Notes: generated from the letters alone by a model not told the origin. 8,081 nt of DNA from an uncultured Lachnospiraceae bacterium (GCA_910589385.1 CAJUTU010000081.1:1-8081); one strand, 5' to 3'. Shown: positions 1 to 5,826, numbered from the stretch's first letter. Program-made: numbers and translations.

Positions 1-55
1 GATTCAGGTGGCTCTCAAGCTTTAAATTGGTGGCTCCCAAGCATTAGAATAATCA
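1..55. mobile_element. Possible IS21-type insertion sequence end
   Basis: Two near-identical 14-bp direct repeats, GGTGGCTCTCAAGC at 7-20 and GGTGGCTCCCAAGC at 29-42, lie 22 bp apart, about two helical turns. A CA dinucleotide at 54-55 could be the outer tip. IS21-family elements end in 5'-TG...CA-3' and carry several internal repeats that bind the transposase at each end, so the layout fits. The istA and istB genes would lie left of position 1 and are not visible. The family call rests on pattern and memory only. The repeats could instead be an operator array. Confidence 0.35.
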
Positions 56-71
56 CCTTATAGTAAGACAT

Positions 72-102
72 AAAAAAGACAGCCTTTCGATCGCTGGCTG
101 TC
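72..102 (-). terminator. Rho-independent terminator, leftward
   Basis: GACAGCC (102-96) pairs with GGCTGTC (84-78) on the minus strand, giving a 7-bp perfect stem, and is followed directly by six T (77-72). There is no T run on the other side, so it acts leftward. It lies about 60 nt past the predicted start of the small transcript from the 167-195 promoter. Confidence 0.7.
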
Positions 103-160
103 GGTTCCCTGTAAGGTTCTGCGGCTCTCCATGCACGCTTACCCATGCACAAAACTTTAC
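72..160 (-). ncRNA. Candidate small RNA or short attenuated leader (about 90 nt)
   Basis: A strong leftward promoter at 167-195 predicts a start near 160. A stem-loop at 78-102 followed by six T on the minus strand predicts an end near 72. Between them is a transcript of about 90 nt. It contains GTGCATGG twice and no AGGAGG-like site. An ATG-started reading frame runs through it and beyond the terminator, but it lacks a ribosome binding site and I do not believe it. The sequence does not match the riboswitch, 6S or SRP cores I can recall. It may be a free sRNA, or a leader whose downstream gene was displaced by the insertion sequence end at 1-55. Seen: promoter and terminator. Inferred: that the RNA is functional. 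Confidence 0.4.
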
Positions 161-161
161 G

Positions 162-247
162 TTACCATTGTATATTGGCTGAAATTGAATGTCAATACTA
201 TGGCAGACGCAATACGGTCGCAATATGGGTGCAATTTAGTCCGGCGC
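162..247. repeat. Dispersed repeat, copy A (86 bp)
   Basis: This block matches 4381-4455 in the same orientation at 67 of 75 aligned positions. The only length difference is one 11-bp unit. Copy A has three tandem 11-bp units at 206-216, 217-227 and 228-238, each with GCAAT at the same place; copy B has two. The block contains the leftward promoter at 167-195, and the units lie just upstream of its -35 element. The repeat may be a mobile or recombined regulatory segment. No transposase is attached to it. Confidence 0.75.
167..195 (-). promoter_or_regulatory. Strong leftward promoter in repeat copy A
   Basis: On the minus strand the -35 is TTGACA (195-190), the spacer is 17 bp, and the -10 is TACAAT (172-167), one base from consensus. 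The predicted start is near 160. Copy B keeps the same geometry with weaker boxes, TAGACA and TACACT. Three 11-bp repeats lie at about -46 to -78, where an activator or repressor could bind. Confidence 0.6.
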
Positions 248-446
248 ACAAAAAAATCTTCCATTACATGAGCAGTTCATGTTCCTGTAAAAACAGAGAC
301 AATGATTTCCAGCGGTATTGTAAATGAGGTACACGGCGAAGCGGGAAATGATGGCTCAGATTCTGTGTTTACAGGAGAAGTATGATTTGCATATGAAAGT
401 ATCTGACGCAGCAAATTTTCCCGGCAGGACAAAACATGGATCTGTG
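248..446. other. Non-coding stretch with an imperfect inverted repeat
   Basis: I see no convincing gene here; the short frames lack ribosome binding sites. Positions 282-298 and 361-376 are inverted copies matching at about 14 of 16 positions around TTCCTGTAAA and TTTACAGGA. A small perfect palindrome (ACATGA, 5-nt loop, TCATGT) sits at 266-282. The stretch may be decayed mobile DNA. Confidence 0.4.
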
Positions 447-474
447 AAAAAAGAACTGCAGGGAATATCCTGCA
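447..474 (-). terminator. Likely terminator of the GH2 glycosidase gene
   Basis: On the minus strand TGCAGG (474-469) pairs with CCTGCA (462-457) around a 6-nt loop. Four bases and then six T (452-447) follow. It lies about 84 nt past the glycosidase stop codon. The stem is short, so the call is moderate. Confidence 0.5.
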
Positions 475-508
475 CAGGTTATTTCCTACAGTTCCTTATC
501 TGTAACTA

Positions 509-556
509 CTCAGCACCGATGTATCTGCGAAGGTACTGAGCAGATACCCTTATCTT
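509..556 (+). terminator. Overlapping hairpins past the GH2 stop, possible rightward terminator
   Basis: GTATCTGC (521-528) pairs with GCAGATAC (540-547), 8 bp perfect, and a T-rich run (551-559) follows on the plus strand. A second stem, 509-517 with 532-540 (8 of 9 pairs), shares base 540 and interleaves with the first, so the two compete. No rightward gene is visible upstream. The hairpin may protect the 3' end of the leftward glycosidase mRNA. Confidence 0.3.
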
Positions 557-557
557 T

Positions 558-3041
558 TTATATGGCAATCTTCACATCTTCCAATCCTTCTGCGGAGATG
601 GTCAGCTCTGCCTGTCCATTTTCCTCGCTGGCTCTCAGCACTGCCAGCGCCCTGCCGCGGTAGGACGTAAACTGTCCGGAAGTATAATTCTCCTCCGTAA
701 TCGGATTTGCCGAGCCAAATCCGGCCAGGCTGGCAGCGCCCGATACCGTTGCCGTCATCGGAAGCTGCGCATCCGGAACCAACAGCCCGTCCCTGTCTAC
801 AATCTCCGCCTGTACATAGACATATTTTCCTGCTTCCTCCGAAGTAAGCCTAAGCGCTGCCGGGACACCTGTGGTCCGAAGCGTCCTGCGGGACACCTCT
901 TCTCCATTTTTGAAGCTGACTGCCAGAAGCTCGCCCGGTGTATACACGGTTTCAAAGAGGGCACTCTGGGGAAGCTCGCCTTCCTTCGCAACGGCTTTTT
1001 TTCCAATACTTTTGCCGTTCAAATACAGCTCTACCTCATCGGCACAGGAAAATACCATCACCTTTGCAGGCTGTCCTTCCTGCCCCGGCCAGTTCCAGGA
1101 TCTCCTCACATCCGTAAATCCCCATTTGCTGATCAGCTCCACCTTATGGAAATCTGCCGGATCGTAGGAATAGAGGAAGGTTTCCGGATTCCCCCACACC
1201 ACGCTCCGGTATTCTCCCTGGGGAAGAATATTTCCATTGATATCAATGTCCGCGTCATTGGCAAGCCTCCAGGGGAAGCCCGAACCGTGGGACATCAGGC
1301 CGTAGGGTCCCATCTGTACTCTCGGGTCATCCGGTTCCACGGCCACGGCCTTGCCGATTCCTGCCTCTCCGATATAATCCACCGCCGTCCATGTAAAATC
1401 TCCGATCACATAGGACAGGCGCATCACCAGCGGCCAGCGGTAACCGATCTCCTTCGGGTAGTTCTCGGAACCCAGGATCACACGATCCGGGTACATTTCA
1501 TGGTCAGCCTCATATTTCTCTTCCATATAATTGTATCCGACTACATCCAGCCCATTGACAAATGGTTCCGTATAGCGCTCCCAGTCCTTGTCCTGTTTCC
1601 CATCCAAATCCACATTCTGGACATCCGCAGCGCCGCTGATGATTTCTTCCAGCTTCTTCCTGCCCTCTTCCATCAGCTCTTCATCCAGCCCGCTCCAGAA
1701 GGAGCAGACGCCGTTGCTGACCGGACGGCTCGGATCCATATTTCTGACAAATTCCGCCAGCTGGTTTGCGATGACATAGCCGTTGTTCAGCCCGCCGCGC
1801 TCTGTGATCTCATTGCCCGTAGACCAGAGGATCACATCCGGATAATTCCGGTCCCGTTTCATAAATGCGCTGAGATCTTTTTTCCAGTCCGTATCAAAAT
1901 ACTGGTTGTAATCGCCGGGCACTTTTCCCATCCCCCAGGCATCGAAAGCCTCATCAAATACATACATGCCCAGACGGCTGCACGCTTCCATCAGCGCCCT
2001 GGACGGCGGATTGTGAGTGGTACGGATTGCATTAAACCCAATCTCCTTCATCTTCTTAAGCTTACGCAGTTCCACCTCATAGGTGGAGACAGCCCCAAGG
2101 ATCCCGTTGTCATGGTGCAGGCATCCGCCTTTGAGCTTGGTTGTCTTTCCATTGATCCGAAGCCCGTGAACCGGATCCGCCGTCACAGTGCGGATTCCGA
2201 ACAACGCATAAATCTCATCCACGGAACCGTTTTCTTTCAAAATCGGATGGGTCTTAAAAGTCCCGATCTCTGTCACCTTTGCGTGAACCTGGTACAGCGC
2301 GGGAGTTTCCGCGCTCCACAGCTTCGGTGTCTCAACCGTAAATGCAAGGCGGGCATGCTCCGCCGCTCCCTTTTGAACCTGAATCCTGGTTTTTCGGGAA
2401 ACAACAACGTCCCCGCTTCCTTCCTCCGTCAAATAGACTTCTACCTCTGCCAGACGATTTTCAGAGGCTTCGTTGCAGACCTCCACATCCGCCTGCAAAA
2501 AAGCGCGGGCAGCACTTCCGTCCGGATTGTATTCGATTTCCCTCGTGTACACAAAGATTCCGTCCTCGGCGGCATGCAGCGCAGGGGTATGCACCAGCTC
2601 CACCGACCGGTAAATGCCGGCTCCCGTATACCAGCGGGAATTGGGCTGCTGGCTGGGATTCACCGTCACCGTAATACTGTTTTCCTTTCCGCAGTAGACA
2701 AACTGGGTGATATCTACAAAAAACGGCGCATAACCATAATGCTGCAGAGCGGCCTTGCTGCCGTTCACTTCCACAGTCGCATTCATCATCACACCATCAA
2801 ATTTCAGCCCGATCCGGTCATTTTCCCATTCTGCCGGGATGTCCAGCATCCTGCGGTAATTCGCCACTCCTCCCGTGTAAAATCCCATTGCGCCTGTTCC
2901 CGGTGCGTCCGGTATCACATCACTCTCGATCATGTAATCGTGGGGCAGATCCACCACTCTCGGCGTACTTCCCGCAGATGGGAACGGACTCCGCATCCCA
3001 TATTCAAACTGCCAGCCTTTGTCAATATTCTGATTTCTCAT
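558..3041 (-). CDS. GH2-family glycoside hydrolase (beta-galactosidase-like)
   Basis: The 827-aa enzyme probably removes terminal beta-linked galactose or a related sugar by a retaining mechanism. It has no signal peptide, so it acts in the cytoplasm on imported oligosaccharides. Order: N-terminal jelly-roll sugar-binding domain (about 5-155, with PHDY and the stretch SRWYTGAGIYRSVEL), Ig-like domain (about 160-290), then a TIM barrel (about 295-600). The barrel shows GGCLHHDNG, IRTTHNPPS, the acid/base Glu411 in STGNE and the likely nucleophile Glu526 in GSEN. A DUF4982-like domain (about 635-725, VELYLNGKSIG) and a C-terminal Ig-like domain (about 730-827) follow. This is the full length expected for the DUF4982-bearing GH2 group. 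Start: GGAGGG at 3046-3051 lies 4 nt before the ATG at 3041. An ATG ten codons upstream (3071) has no such site. Divergent from the AraC regulator. The GH2 fold is certain; the exact substrate (galactoside, glucuronide or other) is not. Confidence 0.93.
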   Translation of the reverse strand: MRNQNIDKGWQFEYGMRSPFPSAGSTPRVVDLPHDYMIESDVIPDAPGTGAMGFYTGGVANYRRMLDIPAEWENDRIGLKFDGVMMNATVEVNGSKAALQHYGYAPFFVDITQFVYCGKENSITVTVNPSQQPNSRWYTGAGIYRSVELVHTPALHAAEDGIFVYTREIEYNPDGSAARAFLQADVEVCNEASENRLAEVEVYLTEEGSGDVVVSRKTRIQVQKGAAEHARLAFTVETPKLWSAETPALYQVHAKVTEIGTFKTHPILKENGSVDEIYALFGIRTVTADPVHGLRINGKTTKLKGGCLHHDNGILGAVSTYEVELRKLKKMKEIGFNAIRTTHNPPSRALMEACSRLGMYVFDEAFDAWGMGKVPGDYNQYFDTDWKKDLSAFMKRDRNYPDVILWSTGNEITERGGLNNGYVIANQLAEFVRNMDPSRPVSNGVCSFWSGLDEELMEEGRKKLEEIISGAADVQNVDLDGKQDKDWERYTEPFVNGLDVVGYNYMEEKYEADHEMYPDRVILGSENYPKEIGYRWPLVMRLSYVIGDFTWTAVDYIGEAGIGKAVAVEPDDPRVQMGPYGLMSHGSGFPWRLANDADIDINGNILPQGEYRSVVWGNPETFLYSYDPADFHKVELISKWGFTDVRRSWNWPGQEGQPAKVMVFSCADEVELYLNGKSIGKKAVAKEGELPQSALFETVYTPGELLAVSFKNGEEVSRRTLRTTGVPAALRLTSEEAGKYVYVQAEIVDRDGLLVPDAQLPMTATVSGAASLAGFGSANPITEENYTSGQFTSYRGRALAVLRASEENGQAELTISAEGLEDVKIAI

Positions 3042-3045
3042 ATTA

Positions 3046-3051
3046 CCCTCC
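3046..3051 (-). promoter_or_regulatory. Ribosome binding site fixing the GH2 start
   Basis: GGAGGG on the minus strand, 4 nt before ATG 3041-3039. It falls inside the frame opened by the upstream ATG at 3071, so the longer 837-aa reading is unlikely. Confidence 0.75.
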
Positions 3052-3117
3052 GTTTCTAAATCTGATTCCATTTTTTCAGCCGTATGATCTACTCACGCCC
3101 AATGAAATCTGCCGTAC

Positions 3118-3126
3118 AGTATAACA
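3118..3126 (-). promoter_or_regulatory. Extended -10 promoter for the GH2 gene
   Basis: On the minus strand TGT followed by TATACT (3126-3118) forms an extended -10. No good -35 box exists 16-18 bp upstream, which fits a promoter that needs an activator. The predicted start is near 3111, giving a leader of about 70 nt. The two AAGGACGAAAT repeats would then be centred near -65 and -96. Confidence 0.5.
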
Positions 3127-3165
3127 GCACTTGATCTATGTTTATCCTAGCCCGAAAAAGAGTGA

Positions 3166-3194
3166 ATGACAAGGACGAAATAATCGGTTATACT
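3166..3194 (+). promoter_or_regulatory. Promoter of the AraC-family regulator gene
   Basis: ATGACA (3166-3171), a 17-bp spacer and TATACT (3189-3194) predict a start near 3201. An overlapping perfect TATAAT (3194-3199) is an alternative -10 without a good -35. One AAGGACGAAAT repeat lies in the spacer and the other at the start site, so a bound protein would block it. Confidence 0.5.
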
Positions 3195-3212
3195 ATAATA
3201 GAAGGACGAAAT
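3171..3212. promoter_or_regulatory. Two 11-bp direct repeats: candidate AraC-family operator
   Basis: AAGGACGAAAT occurs perfectly at 3171-3181 and 3202-3212, 31 bp apart, almost exactly three helical turns, so both copies face the same side of the DNA. AraC-family dimers typically bind paired direct sites. The placement suits activation of the GH2 gene and self-repression of the regulator. That the adjacent regulator binds here is inferred. Confidence 0.5.
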
Positions 3213-3229
3213 GCACGATTTTAAAACAG

Positions 3230-3270
3230 ATGGGGACTCATATTCCCCATTGCATCCAACGAATGGGGGA
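3230..3270 (+). promoter_or_regulatory. Competing hairpins in the regulator leader
   Basis: ATGGGGA (3230-3236) can pair with TCCCCAT (3244-3250), 7 bp around a 7-nt loop. CCCCAT (3245-3250) can instead pair with ATGGGG (3263-3268), which contains most of the ribosome binding site GGGGGA (3265-3270). The two forms exclude each other, and the second would hide the site. The sequence matches are seen; a regulatory role is inferred. Confidence 0.35.
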
Positions 3271-3275
3271 ATGAT

Positions 3276-4343
3276 ATGCCTTACTACGAAACAATCCATG
3301 ACAGAGTTGCCGATATCAGGGAACATCTTCTACTTTCTGACTCTCCCCACACCGCCTTCCCCGCTCTCAGGGAAAGCATGCCGCAGAAAGACGGACAGCC
3401 CGGCATACTGACGGCTGACCGCAATCGGCTGATGTCTGCCGATTTTCAGATTCTATTGTACGTCTATGATCACAGCGGAATTGAGTGGAGCGTCAGTCCT
3501 TTCGGCATGCGGAGAGTCCAGCGCCGGCTTCCCCACAGGGGTTGGTATCACAAGCATGAATACGTGGAAATCTTATATGTGATTGATGGGAGCTTTGATC
3601 AGCTTCTTCTGGGCGAGCGGTATCATTTTCTGCAAGGTTCTTTTGTCATCACGGACCAGAACTGCGAACACTCCGACTGTATCGAAGCCGTAGATGCAGC
3701 GGTACTTTTTTTACAGATCAAAGCCGAATATCTGGATGAACTGCTGCGCACTTATCCGCCCACCGATGAACTGCACCGTTTTCTTCTTCATGCGCTTTAC
3801 CAGCAGAAAAGCGAACAGAGCTTTCTTGAGCTTACTTATCATCCGGTCTCCCCGGAGAACGAAGGCACATCTGACACACAGGTCCTGCCGCTTTTGGAAC
3901 AGATCGTGCGGGAAGACCTGGAGCGTCAGATTGGATATGAGCACATTCGGCGTGGATTCCTCATCCGCCTCCTGCAGCGGCTCTGCACGGACTATTCACC
4001 GGTCCGCCACAGTACCAGACAGGAAGGCAAGGAAAAGGCTCTGCTGTATGACCTGGAACGCTATATCCGCCTTCATGATGCGGACGTTACCATCTACGAA
4101 CTGGAACAGGTATTCCACTATCATCGGAATTATTTTAATCTAATCCTTCGGAAATACAGGGGACAGACCTTTCAGAAATATGTACAGAAGGTACGCCTTG
4201 ACCATGCGGTTCATCTGTTAAAAGAGAGCTCCCTGCCCATCCGGCAGATTGCTCTTACGGTTGGATATGAAAACACCAGTTATTTTTACCATATCTTTGA
4301 AGAACGGTTCGGAGTGCCGCCGCAGAAGGTGCGGCAGGAATGA
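3276..4343 (+). CDS. AraC-family transcriptional regulator
   Basis: This 355-aa cytoplasmic regulator probably senses a sugar and controls the divergent GH2 gene. The N-terminal half holds a cupin-like sensor region (about 85-150) with WYHKHEYVEILYVIDG, then a G-S-F-V-I turn and a further His in CEHSD, the usual layout of AraC_binding domains. The C-terminal 100 residues (about 253-353) hold two helix-turn-helix units. The first is around TIYELEQVFHYHRNYFNLIL. The second is around IRQIALTVGYENTSYFYHIF, the family signature, followed by FGVPPQKVR. Start: GGGGGA at 3265-3270, 5 nt before ATG 3276; the overlapping ATG at 3271 is in another frame. Length and domain order are normal for AraC regulators of sugar use. 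The effector is not readable from sequence. Confidence 0.92.
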   Translation: MPYYETIHDRVADIREHLLLSDSPHTAFPALRESMPQKDGQPGILTADRNRLMSADFQILLYVYDHSGIEWSVSPFGMRRVQRRLPHRGWYHKHEYVEILYVIDGSFDQLLLGERYHFLQGSFVITDQNCEHSDCIEAVDAAVLFLQIKAEYLDELLRTYPPTDELHRFLLHALYQQKSEQSFLELTYHPVSPENEGTSDTQVLPLLEQIVREDLERQIGYEHIRRGFLIRLLQRLCTDYSPVRHSTRQEGKEKALLYDLERYIRLHDADVTIYELEQVFHYHRNYFNLILRKYRGQTFQKYVQKVRLDHAVHLLKESSLPIRQIALTVGYENTSYFYHIFEERFGVPPQKVRQE

Positions 4344-4380
4344 TAGAAAGTTATTTCTGTGGTCAGGAAAGGCTATCACT

Positions 4381-4455
4381 TTACCAGTGTATATTGGTTG
4401 AAATTTAATGTCTATACTATGCCAGACGCAATGTGAGTGCAATTTAGTCCGGTGC
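4381..4455. repeat. Dispersed repeat, copy B (75 bp)
   Basis: Direct-orientation copy of 162-247, matching 67 of 75 positions. It has two of the 11-bp units (4425-4435 and 4436-4446) where copy A has three. On the minus strand it keeps a promoter-like pair, TAGACA (4414-4409) and TACACT (4391-4386), with a 17-bp spacer. The copy begins 38 bp after the regulator stop and lacks the small-RNA part and terminator of copy A. If active, its promoter would make RNA antisense to the regulator 3' end. Confidence 0.75.
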
Positions 4456-4462
4456 TTCAAAA

Positions 4463-4488
4463 TGGGGCGCAGATTCCTCCGCGCCCCA
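4463..4488 (-). terminator. Terminator of the Rpn-family gene, possibly shared
   Basis: TGGGGCGC (4463-4470) and GCGCCCCA (4481-4488) form a perfect 8-bp GC-rich stem with a 10-nt loop. On the minus strand a short T run follows within one or two bases. It lies 35 bp past the Rpn-family stop. No T run follows directly on the plus strand, but the hairpin is also the only strong one downstream of the convergent regulator. Confidence 0.65.
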
Positions 4489-4523
4489 CAAATAACGTCT
4501 AAAAAATAAAATTTCATTTTTTC

Positions 4524-5507
4524 TTATCTTGCCGCAGATGCGCCGGAAAGCCATTTTTGCACAATACCCAAACCCACATCCAGAACTCTCGCAATCAGAT
4601 CTTCCGGCAGACCCTCTGCTTTCATGTTTATGGCTGTTTCCATTTTTTCCTCAAGTTTTCCTTCTTCCTTCTTTTCATTCCCAAACTGCTCTATGGCCTT
4701 TTCCTGATCAAATAAACCCATCATGATGCTAATAACCTCCTTCTCACGTCCTGACAAATACTCTTTCAGCACATTTCTGTCCTTGCATATCCGTATTGTT
4801 TCCAATACTGCCTCCCTGGTTTTACCATGCAGCTTCACCTGCTCATTGTATACCTTTGTAAAGTCTACATACTGGCTGATGATATCGTCTTTTCCTTCTC
4901 CATAAAGCACCTTTACGTTTACTTCAAGTAACTCCTTATTTCCTTCAAAAAATTCCTCCGAAAGCCGGATCCATTCCGGCCTGGTTTTCCGGTCACCCGT
5001 ATATATGACGTAGAGCTCTGGTCTGGGAACAAGCAGTTTTTTACTTCCATACCGATTTTGTTTGGTATTCTCAATATACTCATTCCATATGTGTGCCAGA
5101 TAAAGAAAAATCCTGATGATGATATTCTTCGTCCAGCTCGACTGAGCCTCCAGCATTAAAAGTATTTTTTCACGAACCGTCATACTCAGATCATTGTATT
5201 CCTGGTCAGTAAATATATTCTTTATTGTTACATTCCCGATATCAGACTCTGTCACATCTGAATCTTCCGGATGGATTGTCTGATATAGCTGCAGGGCATA
5301 CTTACGGTTTCCAAACAGATCACGGAACACGGAATCCTTAGATGTTGTTTTTACATCTGATTTTTTTGTTTCAGATTCTGGCATTTCTACTGCTTCAATT
5401 CCTTGTTCATCGGGTACTTCCTGCACATGGGCCCGATTTAAGCCTGCGGAATTGGTTGGTATCTCCCCTGCCCTGCTGTTTATATATGTTTCTTTTTTAT
5501 CCGCCAT
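4524..5507 (-). CDS. Rpn-family PD-(D/E)XK nuclease / transposase-like protein
   Basis: This 327-aa protein belongs to the Rpn / PDDEXK_2 group: RecA-independent recombination-promoting nucleases, often annotated as transposases. The first 55 residues are polar and low-complexity. The family opening DSVFRDLFGNRKYALQLYQ is at 58-76. Probable catalytic residues are Asp106 (NDL) and Glu120/Gln122 in LLMLEAQSS, the E-x-Q form usual in this group. RPELYVIYTGD (162-172) is the next family block. The C-terminus has a charged Lys/Glu stretch (about 268-290) and a short helix-turn-helix-like end (EGLPEDLIARVLDVGLGIVQKWL, split here only for reference to 298-320). Start: AGGAG at 5512-5516, 4 nt before ATG. 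It has its own promoter and terminator and no operon partner. Family assignment is firm; the role in this host (genome change, defence or domesticated transposase) is unknown. Confidence 0.85.
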   Translation of the reverse strand: MADKKETYINSRAGEIPTNSAGLNRAHVQEVPDEQGIEAVEMPESETKKSDVKTTSKDSVFRDLFGNRKYALQLYQTIHPEDSDVTESDIGNVTIKNIFTDQEYNDLSMTVREKILLMLEAQSSWTKNIIIRIFLYLAHIWNEYIENTKQNRYGSKKLLVPRPELYVIYTGDRKTRPEWIRLSEEFFEGNKELLEVNVKVLYGEGKDDIISQYVDFTKVYNEQVKLHGKTREAVLETIRICKDRNVLKEYLSGREKEVISIMMGLFDQEKAIEQFGNEKKEEGKLEEKMETAINMKAEGLPEDLIARVLDVGLGIVQKWLSGASAAR

Positions 5508-5580
5508 ATTTCTCCTGTTATTCCCCCAATCTCTCTAATTGAATCTAATATCTTTTCCTAATCTCTCTTACCGTAACTTC

Positions 5581-5609
5581 ATTATACTAAAAGCGTGTTT
5601 ACTTTTCAA
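5581..5609 (-). promoter_or_regulatory. Promoter of the Rpn-family gene
   Basis: On the minus strand TTGAAA (5609-5604), a 17-bp spacer and a perfect TATAAT (5586-5581). The predicted start is near 5574, giving a leader of about 67 nt. The leader carries AGAGAGATT twice, at 5560-5568 and 5528-5536, 32 bp apart. Confidence 0.65.
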
Positions 5610-5749
5610 TGGGTGGAATGTCGGTCACACCTTTTTCCCAAAGCAAATGAAATCCTTTCCGCAAGATACAGCGGAACCGTAAGCACCTTCCCATTCCTGG
5701 AAATTCCGCCTTTAGTATCTCCTTCCGCAGCATTTTTTATCTTTGTCAC
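5606..5749 (-). CDS. Possible small protein with GTG start (47 aa), or a gene remnant
   Basis: Reading leftward from GTG at 5749 gives 47 residues with balanced protein-like composition: VTKIKNAAEG at the start, GGISRNGKVLTVPLYLAERI in the middle, CDRHSTH at the end. I recognise no domain. Two in-frame stops lie just before it, so a longer version would need a frameshift. There is no strong ribosome binding site. The GTG sits inside the second arm of the 5745-5774 hairpin, and the stop overlaps the -35 box of the Rpn-family promoter. A promoter at 5799-5826 could transcribe it. It may be a real small gene, a fragment of a lost gene, or chance. Confidence 0.3.
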   Translation of the reverse strand: MTKIKNAAEGDTKGGISRNGKVLTVPLYLAERISFALGKRCDRHSTH

Positions 5750-5774
5750 CAATTCTCATCAGAAAATTGGTGAC
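5745..5774. repeat. 10-bp perfect inverted repeat
   Basis: GTCACCAATT (5745-5754) and AATTGGTGAC (5765-5774) form a perfect 10-bp stem with a 10-nt loop. No T run follows on either strand, so it is not an ordinary terminator. A smaller hairpin, TGCGC and GCGCA with a 4-nt loop, sits next to it at 5780-5793. It may be an operator, an mRNA end-protecting structure or a mobile-element scar. Confidence 0.6.
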
Positions 5775-5798
5775 TTGCCTGCGCATCAGCGCAATTCC

Positions 5799-5826
5799 AT
5801 TATATCAGATTTCGATAAACCTGCAA
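5799..5826 (-). promoter_or_regulatory. Putative promoter facing left
   Basis: On the minus strand TTGCAG (5826-5821), a 16-bp spacer and a perfect TATAAT (5804-5799). The predicted start is near 5792, just at the hairpins at 5780-5793 and 5745-5774. It lies directly after the stop of the 416-aa gene. It could drive the possible 47-aa ORF or add transcription to the Rpn-family gene. Confidence 0.4.

Noticed and set aside
145..327. 60-codon plus-strand frame over repeat copy A
   Set aside because: The frame is not kept in copy B, where an 11-bp length change would shift it, so the repeat is not coding here.
324..539. 71-codon plus-strand frame
   Set aside because: No ribosome binding site, no recognisable protein pattern, and it runs across hairpins and the inverted-repeat arm.
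1146..3059. 637-codon open frame on the plus strand inside the GH2 gene
   Set aside because: It lies opposite a clear GH2 enzyme with intact motifs. Its residues (many His, Pro, Arg, Ile) show no domain and it has no ribosome binding site. It is a shadow frame.
4218..4517. 99-codon minus-strand frame over the regulator 3' end and repeat copy B
   Set aside because: It is antisense to the DNA-binding domain of the AraC regulator, has no ribosome binding site and crosses the terminator hairpin.
5745..5774. 10-bp inverted repeat as the terminator of the 416-aa gene
   Set aside because: On the minus strand an A-rich stretch follows it, not T, so intrinsic termination is not supported.
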